Below the pieces are notes generated by a model that worked only from the letters and a program-made list of their open reading frames with translations, was not told the origin of the DNA and searched no databases. 6,244 bases of DNA from Candidatus Aegiribacteria sp. Lineage in GTDB: Bacteria > Fermentibacterota > Fermentibacteria > Fermentibacterales > Fermentibacteraceae. The translations under genes were made by a program, and so were the position numbers. How positions within the stretch are numbered: the first letter of the stretch is position 1; each line of letters starts with the position of its first letter. The DNA lies in assembly GCA_030634715.1 (NCBI GenBank), contig DAOWAG010000083.1, positions 1-6,244 on the forward strand, written 5' to 3'. This document shows, in pieces, positions 1 through 6,100 of this stretch.

Positions 1-623
1 AGAAGGGTATGTATCCGTGGAAGACCGATGTTCTTTATGCTTACGGTATTATATTCCGCTTCACCAATAGTCATGAGACCGGCATTAGGCAGCAATTCCT
101 TCTTGCCGTCAGGTCCTTCAACGATAATCTTCAATACTCTGTTGTCAGGTTTTTCTTCCGCTTTCTCTTTCTTCTTTTCCTTCTTCTCCTTCTTCTCCTT
201 TTTCTCAGAAGGAGGAGCAGTCTGTTCTGGAGGATCAATAAAACCAAAATGAATTACGAAAGATCCAGCGTTTATATGCCCCTTATCAAGATATTTGATA
301 TTCAGCAGGTGATATCCGTCAGAATCAACCGGAAATATCCCCAGATCCCTCAGATCCTCGAACTTCAGAGTGGCACCATCAGAGGATTCTATCGTAGAAT
401 CCATTTGATCTGACAGTCTTAAGACCAATGTATCCGCGTCATCACCTGGTGTGATCAGTACCATGCTGTCCGGCAGGCTTTCGCCTTCGACTACAATATG
501 GTTATTGTATCCGGTTCCAAGCCTGACTGGCTCCGATCCGGGCATCAGTCTACCAACAACCGTGTCATCCCGCATTATTGCGATTGCGAGGATCTTTCTT
601 TCTTCATCCTTCCGGGGTGTCAT
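1..623 (-). CDS. Tandem FHA-like domain protein, C-terminus cut by the left window edge
   Basis: Open from ATG 623-621 to the edge, giving 207 complete codons with no stop. The ATG overlaps the stop of exbD-B (ATGA), and an AAGGTGA-like Shine-Dalgarno sits about 9 nt upstream. There is no signal peptide, so the N-terminus should be cytoplasmic. Residues ~11-130 look like a degenerate FHA beta-sandwich: LGTGYNNHIVV resembles the IGR...NDI strand, and HINAGSFVIHFGF looks like its closing strands. Residues 140-158 are a Lys/Glu linker built on EKK repeats. Residues ~163-207 begin a second FHA-like domain, TIGEAEYNTVSIKN followed by GLPRIHTL, recalling G-R...S-R-x-H. The usual Arg after IG is Glu and the pThr-binding Ser is replaced, although Arg203 and His205 remain. 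FHA domains normally bind phosphothreonine peptides; whether these can is doubtful. The missing C-terminus might carry a membrane segment and a TonB/AgmX-like domain, which is inference. The reading frame is certain and the family is moderately sure. Confidence 0.75.
   Translation of the reverse strand, partial: MTPRKDEERKILAIAIMRDDTVVGRLMPGSEPVRLGTGYNNHIVVEGESLPDSMVLITPGDDADTLVLRLSDQMDSTIESSDGATLKFEDLRDLGIFPVDSDGYHLLNIKYLDKGHINAGSFVIHFGFIDPPEQTAPPSEKKEKKEKKEKKKEKAEEKPDNRVLKIIVEGPDGKKELLPNAGLMTIGEAEYNTVSIKNIGLPRIHTL
150..206 (-). repeat. In-frame EKK-type coding repeat (Lys/Glu linker)
   Basis: A purine-only tract on the coding strand with a roughly 9-nt period (GAG/GAA AAG AAG), encoding residues 140-158 of the FHA-like protein: four EKK units in a row, then a KKEKAEEK tail. 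It probably forms a charged helix or flexible spacer between the two FHA-like domains. The low-complexity DNA could vary in copy number between strains by slippage in 3-nt steps. Confidence 0.7.
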
Positions 624-1156
624 TCTTCGTCACCTTCCACCTTGATAACGGTCAGATTCTGGGTGCCGTAACCAGCCACAGCACAGCTGCTCATGACCCT
701 TTGGAGAAGAATAGCCTGCACAGCAACGTCACCCTGTATGTTGACCTTCAATTCCTTCTCATCTGTTATACCGCGCACAAGCCTTGTGTATTCCAAATGA
801 TCGGAAAGCCTTTCTACAAGGACAGGAATCGGGTTACCCTCGGAAAGTAACGACTCATCAACATATACGATAGGGTCGCCATCAACCACTATCGCACCAC
901 TAGTAATAACAACCTCCAGACAGAGTTCCACAGCCTGATGGGCTCTCGACTCAGGAAGAGTAAGTACATCACTGAGTGTTACCAACTGTCCTTCAGCGCT
1001 ATAACTCTTTAGAAGGAAGACAACAAGAATAGTGAACATGTCAATCAATGCGGTAAGATTCAGTTGTACTTTCTTGTCCTTTCCCCTGAGTAATGCTTTA
1101 CTTTTCTTATACCCTAGCAACAGGGGAAGGTGTCGTTTGGTTGGCGGGCTACTCAT
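620..1156 (-). CDS. ExbD/TolR-family protein B, carrying the conserved membrane Asp
   Basis: Proton-channel partner of ExbB/TolQ/MotA-type proteins in the inner membrane; 178 aa from ATG 1156. Residues 1-30 are a basic cytoplasmic N-terminus. One transmembrane helix spans ~35-50 (NLTALIDMFTILVVFLL), and Asp39 aligns with E. coli ExbD Asp25 / TolR Asp23, the protonatable residue. The rest is periplasmic and ends in the family fold: KELKVNIQGDVAV, then a helix VMSSCAVAGYG and a last strand LTVIKVEGDEE. A GTG at 1162 would overlap the exbD-A stop by 4 nt, but GGAGGTGA at 1170-1163 is only 3 nt from it (core GGAGG) and 9 nt from the ATG, so I prefer the ATG. It is longer than the ~140 aa E. coli ExbD, chiefly through the N-terminus and a periplasmic insertion. 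The stop overlaps the FHA-like gene start. The family assignment is secure; the cargo or partner is unknown. Confidence 0.93.
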   Translation of the reverse strand: MSSPPTKRHLPLLLGYKKSKALLRGKDKKVQLNLTALIDMFTILVVFLLKSYSAEGQLVTLSDVLTLPESRAHQAVELCLEVVITSGAIVVDGDPIVYVDESLLSEGNPIPVLVERLSDHLEYTRLVRGITDEKELKVNIQGDVAVQAILLQRVMSSCAVAGYGTQNLTVIKVEGDEE

Positions 1157-1158
1157 AA

Positions 1159-1722
1159 TCACTCACCTCCAGCAGCTCCAGCCGAAATCTGTCTCTGGAG
1201 AACACCATATGCCGCAACTTGCAGCCCCGGCTGGTTGAACTCGTGGTCGACACAAATGTCTATTGTATTGATTATGTTGTCATAGCGAATATCATCAACC
1301 GTGAGGATGATTATTTTGTTAACCGGAATTGTGGGGAACGCTGCATCAAGTTCATCTCTGAGGTCTCCAAGGGCTTCAGAAAGAGCATCGAAATCATATG
1401 AGGGTATAATTTCACCATCATGGTCTTCCAGAAGGACATAACTCACATGTCGGGTTCCAAAGACAGTACCCAGAAACATCTCATCATTGGTAATTATCAC
1501 TTTTGGCTGAAGAAGCTGCTCTTCAGATTGAGCCAGGCTGGTTGTGCCGGCCCCCGCGCTGATACCCTCGGTGGGACTCATCTCAATAACGGTTATTTCA
1601 AGGAATGATGCACTAAGAAGCAGGAATGGTATTATCACACAGAACAGGTTCATCACCGGGAGGAGATCAAGCTCCGATACGTGCCTGACTCTGTGACTTC
1701 TACCAGTTGCTGCCTGTGCCAT
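1159..1722 (-). CDS. ExbD/TolR-family protein A, with Asn replacing the conserved membrane Asp
   Basis: 187 aa; ATG 1722-1720 shares one base with the exbB stop (TGATG), and AAAGGAAGG just upstream serves as Shine-Dalgarno. Basic N-terminus 1-16, then SELDLLPVMNLFCVIIPFLLLSASF (written as the segment 16-40), matching the ExbD/TolR transmembrane helix. The periplasmic part has a long flexible stretch (~49-72), then strands and helices ending in IIILTVDDIRYDNIINTIDI, typical of the family's C-terminal fold. Aligning D-x-x-x-P-x-x-D of E. coli ExbD with LDLLPVMN puts Asn25 (codon AAC, 1650-1648) at the proton-carrying Asp position; E. coli D25N is known to be inactive. This subunit may therefore be structural, working with protein B, which keeps Asp. 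Family membership is sure; the functional consequence of Asn25 is inference. Confidence 0.92.
   Translation of the reverse strand: MAQAATGRSHRVRHVSELDLLPVMNLFCVIIPFLLLSASFLEITVIEMSPTEGISAGAGTTSLAQSEEQLLQPKVIITNDEMFLGTVFGTRHVSYVLLEDHDGEIIPSYDFDALSEALGDLRDELDAAFPTIPVNKIIILTVDDIRYDNIINTIDICVDHEFNQPGLQVAAYGVLQRQISAGAAGGE
1163..1170 (-). promoter_or_regulatory. Strong Shine-Dalgarno deciding the exbD-B start
   Basis: GGAGGTGA reads on the minus strand inside the last codons of exbD-A. The GGAGG core is 9 nt from ATG 1156-1154, a good spacing, but only 3 nt from the overlapping GTG 1162-1160. This favours the ATG as the start of exbD-B and places initiation immediately behind the exbD-A stop, consistent with translational coupling. 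Confidence 0.7.
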
Positions 1723-2588
1723 CAGCCTTCCTTTCTGGCCTGTGCAAGCATGTTGATGACCATGACAGAGTATCTGTCAATGTCATCAATAAGGCTGTCT
1801 GTCTTTGCGGTGAGGAATGAATGTGCAATCAGAAGCGGAATCGCGGAAATAAGTCCGAATGCGGTCGTGCTCATTGCCATGGAAATACCGTTTGCGAGCA
1901 TTATGCTCTTCTCTGCCGGATCTGCAGCCGCAACCGACTCGAACGCTGCAATCAATCCGAAAATGGTTCCAAGAAGACCAACCATTGTTGAAACATTGGC
2001 AAGCATGGCAAGATATCCTGTTCGAGCATTCAATCTTGGTAATTCCGCAAGAGCCATTTCATCAACAGCGTTCTGAATATCCCTCTCTGTGTTTCGGTAA
2101 TTTCGGAGCGCGGCTTCAATTATTCGAGCCAATGGAGCGCTCTTGTCAGCACAGGATGCGATTGCGCCTTCTATACTCCCTTTTCTTATGAAGTCCGCGA
2201 TCCTACCCATGAATTTCTCGGGTTTCATGTCCGCTACACTGTAAAGGAATATTACTCTCTCGACAATGATCGCGATACCAAAGGCAAGAAATATGAGAAT
2301 AATCCACATTGCTGGACCGCCGGAGCGGAAGAACTCAGCCATTTCAGAAAAGATACCTGCTTTCTCGATTTCCTCAGCTTCTTCTTCAGCTTCCACTACA
2401 GCAGCCGGGATAGTATCAGGCACCGGATCGGGTTCCGGCTCAACCTCCTCAACAGCTGTAGAGTCAGAAACCGTACTGTCTGCAGCTGTGTCTGTTTCTA
2501 CTGAGGTGTCTTCGGGTTGTGCGAACGCAGCACCACTGAAAAGGACTATTGAAAGAACCAGCAATAAGGGAAGCAACAAGCGTCTCAT
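1722..2588 (-). CDS. MotA/TolQ/ExbB proton-channel family protein with signal peptide and acidic N-terminal extension
   Basis: 288 aa inner-membrane channel subunit that, with ExbD-type partners, converts proton-motive force into mechanical work. Residues 1-23 are a signal peptide (MRR, Leu-rich core, AFA cleavage before Gln24). Residues 24-76 are an acidic Asp/Glu/Thr/Ser/Pro-rich segment expected in the periplasm. Transmembrane helix 1 is ~93-115 (ILIFLAFGIAIIVERVIFL), followed by a cytoplasmic region to ~185. Helices 2 and 3 follow at ~190-218 (MVGLLGTIFGLIAAF) and ~229-258 (MAMSTTAFGLISAIPLLI). Thr208 and Thr242 correspond to the channel-lining Thr148 and Thr181 of E. coli ExbB. AGGAG at 2600-2596 is 7 nt from the ATG. 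It is followed without a gap by two exbD genes, confirming the complex. N-terminally extended ExbB proteins occur in other TonB systems; this extension looks like a linker rather than a folded domain. The family is secure; I withhold the symbol because it could equally be called tolQ-, exbB- or aglR-like. Confidence 0.95.
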   Translation of the reverse strand: MRRLLLPLLLVLSIVLFSGAAFAQPEDTSVETDTAADSTVSDSTAVEEVEPEPDPVPDTIPAAVVEAEEEAEEIEKAGIFSEMAEFFRSGGPAMWIILIFLAFGIAIIVERVIFLYSVADMKPEKFMGRIADFIRKGSIEGAIASCADKSAPLARIIEAALRNYRNTERDIQNAVDEMALAELPRLNARTGYLAMLANVSTMVGLLGTIFGLIAAFESVAAADPAEKSIMLANGISMAMSTTAFGLISAIPLLIAHSFLTAKTDSLIDDIDRYSVMVINMLAQARKEG

Positions 2589-2595
2589 CTATGAT

Positions 2596-2600
2596 CTCCT
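2596..2600 (-). promoter_or_regulatory. Shine-Dalgarno of the exbB-like gene
   Basis: AGGAG lies 7 nt before ATG 2588-2586 within the 28-nt gap 2589-2616, the only intergenic gap in the window. Of the complete genes it is the one with a free-standing ribosome binding site outside an upstream coding frame. I see no -10/-35 pair or hairpin in this short gap, so an internal promoter here is not supported. Confidence 0.65.
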
Positions 2601-2616
2601 CTCGAAAGAACAGGTG

Positions 2617-3111
2617 TTAATTTCCCACCAGATCAAGTATTAAATTCCCAACCAAATCAAGACCAGCTATCACGCCGAAAACCAGTCCCTGTTCATCGTC
2701 ACCCTGATAATATCTATATGCTGAAAGACCGCCAAATAGCGCAACAGACCCATATCTCACCCAGCCTGGCAATACTAACATTTCCTTACCGGCTCCAAGA
2801 CTTGACTCATTGGCGAAAGCCCCAGGATAGACAGGTCTGATTACATCTTCGATGAAGCTCCTCTCAAGCAGCACGTTACTAAGATCAGGAGTTGCTTTCA
2901 GCATCATAAACAGAGCCTGAGGTGTCCTGAGTTCACCTCTTATAGTTATCTCATCAAGCACGAGTCTGCCCTCTACCCAGGTTGCTCCTGTAACCTCTTC
3001 CTGTTCACTCTGCGCGAAAGACTGAATCTGAAGCGCAGAAATCAGAAGAATAACTAAGGATAGCATACCTGATTTTCCGGTAATCCTCAGAAGGTATTTC
3101 AATCCATTCAT
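2617..3111 (-). CDS. Small exported protein of unknown family, C-terminally hydrophobic
   Basis: 164 aa from ATG 3111-3109, which shares one base with the TPR gene's stop (TGATG), the same junction as exbB/exbD-A. GTG codons at 3132 and 3123 are in frame but would add residues before a normal signal peptide. Residues 1-33 are the signal peptide: basic n-region to Lys13, hydrophobic core MLSLVILLISAL, and SFA before Gln34. Residues ~46-98 form a mixed alpha/beta segment with a distinctive DEITIRGELRTPQALFMML stretch, then LLERSFIEDVIRPV. Residues ~117-164 are hydrophobic and Gly-rich (YGSVALFGGLSAYRYY, GLVFGVIAGLDLVGN), perhaps one or two membrane or beta-hairpin segments, ending in a repeated LDLVGN. 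I do not recognise the family. Its position between the TPR gene and the ExbB/D genes suggests it is an envelope partner of the stator complex, which is inference. Confidence 0.85.
   Translation of the reverse strand: MNGLKYLLRITGKSGMLSLVILLISALQIQSFAQSEQEEVTGATWVEGRLVLDEITIRGELRTPQALFMMLKATPDLSNVLLERSFIEDVIRPVYPGAFANESSLGAGKEMLVLPGWVRYGSVALFGGLSAYRYYQGDDEQGLVFGVIAGLDLVGNLILDLVGN
2620..2661 (-). repeat. Imperfect 18-nt direct repeat encoding a duplicated LDLVGN C-terminus
   Basis: Two 18-nt copies (2661-2644 and 2637-2620) separated by 6 nt encode LDLVGN-LI-LDLVGN followed directly by TAA. They match at 15 of 18 bases, and all three differences fall in silent codon positions (TTG/CTG, GTT/GTG, GGG/GGA), so the peptide repeat is exact. 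It looks like an old in-frame duplication. Confidence 0.75.
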
Positions 3112-6100
3112 CAGAACGGCCACAGGAAACACCCCCCTCCGCTTTCTTCCTCTTCATATCTGATCGTATAACCGGGTTCATCAAAGGAAGGATCGGATTC
3201 TTCAAGGACAGTAGTATCAGCAGCGGAAGTTTCAGTATCAGTGGAATCGGATGTGAATCCATCTTCAACATCGATAATTTCCTCTGTTTCAGGTGTCTCC
3301 TCTACTCGGGGAGTGAACGATGAGTAGCCCATACTCGAACTTGAACCGGGGAGCAGAAGATCAAGGTTTACGGCAATAAAATCGGTCCACTCTGTGCGGA
3401 TTCCATTATTCATCGCTAGTTCCAGGCCGTTCTCGTAGGTGTCGATTGCCCTCTGGATGTACAAATCGTATGCTTCCATCAGCACATTGTAGTAGGCTTC
3501 CTCGCCTTCAGGTGTAAGTTCTTCGCTTGGATTCATAAAACCGATTGAGTTCGCAAAATCCTCCTGAAGTTCACCGATCTTCAGAACTGCTCGGAAGACA
3601 TAATCATCATCAAGGTACAAGAACGTTCTGTTATAACTGACAACCGTCCCGTTGAAAAGCTGTGTTTTATACTCGAGATTATCAGTAGTTACCGGAGTCA
3701 GAGCATAATAATCCCTTGAAGCTACTTCACCTAAATGGTAAGCAGACAAGGCCGGATAAGTCAGCTGACCATCGTGATATTGATCATAGATGGACATGCA
3801 ACTCTCAAAATAGCTCAGAGAAGTTGTCAGATTACCTATATTGTAATTGTATTCACCAATCTTGGCGAAAGCCTCCATTACAACATCAGCTGCTCCCACT
3901 CTGTCAGTTGCAATCTGTTCATAAACACCTATCGCTAAATCGATTCTGTCCCCATCCTCGTAACATCGAGCTGCGCTGCTAAGTGCCGCCATCATATCCG
4001 GGGCAGTCGGGAATTTATCATAAGCTTCAAGATATATATGAGCTGCTCTTACATATTGCTCATCTTCCCGAAGCAGGTAAGCGGCTCTGAGCAAACCGGA
4101 GGGAGCATTTTCATAGGAAGGATACACCAGTGCCAATTCCTGGAAAAGTCTTACAGAATTATCGATGCTTCCAGCTTTTCCATACGTCTCAGCAGCGTCA
4201 TATAAGGCAACTGGAGCAACATCTGATCCAGCATGTTCATGAGCTGCCTGCTCCCAGCGCAGTGCTGCTGCGAGGAGATCTTCCGTGTTCTCACTCTCAG
4301 CCAGCCCAGCAGCATCTTGGTACGCGGAAGAAGCCGCGAGAAGCTCTATGTCAGCTCCGAGATCTTCTCCGCTCTGCGCAGCCATCTGCGATGCATTTCC
4401 GTACCATTCCTCAGCCTCGGCATACAGTTCTTCATGCTGATAAGAATCAGCGATAAATTTCGCAGCCCGTGCGGCGTAGCCTGAATTCGGATAATTGTAA
4501 TAAAGCTGTGAGAACATCTCTCTAGCGGAATCATAATCGCCTGCGTTATAGAACTTCGGTGCTGCAGCCCACAGGAACCAGGCAACATTCTCGCCGTTGG
4601 GGAAAGTCTCGGAATACTTGGTTACAGTCTCCAGCATTTTCTGTCTCAGGGTAAGGCTGTCAATTCCCGGAGTTTCATCGTACGCGATCAGGTATGATGA
4701 AAACGCATTGTTGAATGCATCTTCCTGTCTCTGAAATGAACTGCTGTCAAGTGAGACCAGATAGTACATATCACCGGCATTGACGTACTGACCTGTATGA
4801 TAGTACGCATCACCAAGATGGAATCGGAATTCATACGCCTTGCTTGATGCGGAGTACTGCTGAAGGTAAGCCTCAATTCTCTCAATAAGGGCTTCATGAA
4901 CCTGACTTAAGACAACTGGATCGTCCTTGGAGACAACAGTCTGTTCAAGATAATACTGTATCGCATCCTCGAATGAAGAGCCCCGCAGGGAATCAGCGAT
5001 AGCGATTGCTGACTCCTCCCCCATCCAGTTGTACCATTCACTGTCGGCGCCATAATTCGCAATAAGTTCATCTCTGGCATTCGCGGCAAGCGCGAATTCT
5101 CCAAGCTCTTCGTATGCATGGGCAATCTTCACCTGATAGAGAGGAGCATCTACACATAACGGATTTTCGTCGAGGATAGCTTTATAGGCTTCGATTGATG
5201 TCCGCCAGTCTGTCATCTCCTGTGAAATAATAGCCATGTGATTCAGAACTTCAACAGTGGTTACTGAATCATCAAAACTGTTAAGGAACATCACTGCAGT
5301 AGCAACGGCAGAAGCAGGTCTGTCAGGCATCTCCAGGAAATCATATGCAAGATACTCTCTGGTTTCGCTAAGGATCCTGATATCGCCTCTTCTTTGTATG
5401 CCAAGACTGTCAATGGTTCTATCATCCTGAAGAAGATATGCGAAAGTGCCAATTGAATTCCGGAAATTTTTTGTCAGATACAGAGTCCAACCAAGTTTGT
5501 ACAATCCATGCTGAAAGAGGTTGGGACTGCTGCCGGGATAATTCAGCACATTCCGGTAATAAACCAGAGCGGAATCATACTCAAGGATATCGAAGTAGAA
5601 ATTACCAACGCGAATGTTGCATTCCGGCGCGAGCATGCTCTGAGGGTATTGTTCAAGGAGATTGCGGTAGTTATCCATCGCGCCCTCGAAATCCATCATG
5701 GATTCCATACAATAGCCAAGTGAATACAGAGCTATGTCCTCAACTTCACTACCAGAATGCTCATTCAGAACCTGATGATACAGAGCAATTGATCTTGAGT
5801 AATCTTCAGGTACGTACTCTTCTATTCCAGCAATAGCCTGACGCTCACTATGATGCAGGTTATCTATATCGTAATACAGCTGAGCAAGCCTGACCAGAAC
5901 ATCGGAAATGAATCGGGAATCAGGATAATTTGCGAGATATTCCTCGAAGAATCCCGAGCACTCAATTGCAGATTCATCAATTCGGCGGTTAAGAGAACTT
6001 ATTTCTCTTGATCGGAGATTGTCCAGCGATGAGGCTGTCAGGGAATCGCCTTCCTCAAGTGCCTCCTGAATCCGGTTCCTGTAATATGCTCCAAGATAAT

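Noticed and set aside
150..206. Purine-rich repeat as a CRISPR or regulatory repeat
   Set aside because: The period is about 9 nt with no spacers and it stays in frame, so it is a coding low-complexity linker.
28..413. Overlapping plus-strand open frames at the left end, one with a Phe/Leu-rich run
   Set aside because: They are antisense to the FHA-like gene; the Phe/Leu run is only the complement of the Lys/Glu repeat, and the frames show no domain and no good ribosome binding site.
2589..2616. Possible promoter or terminator in the only intergenic gap
   Set aside because: It is 28 nt long, holds a Shine-Dalgarno, and shows no hairpin with a T-run and no -35/-10 pair.
1681..2643. Plus-strand open frames of 110-131 codons antisense to the exbB-like gene
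   Set aside because: The minus strand encodes an unmistakable MotA/TolQ/ExbB protein there; the plus-strand translations are compositionally odd shadows without recognisable features.
3130..3132. GTG 3132 as start of the small exported protein, with GGAGG just upstream
   Set aside because: Spacing from GGAGG is only 3 nt, it would overlap the TPR gene by 22 nt, and the ATG at 3111 gives a clean TGATG junction and a normal signal peptide.
3111..3145. GGGCF at the TPR C-terminus as the common CFIATAA-type motif or a rhombosortase GlyGly-CTERM signal
   Set aside because: The CFIATAA continuation, the transmembrane helix and the basic cluster are all missing; only the Gly-Cys-Phe resemblance remains.
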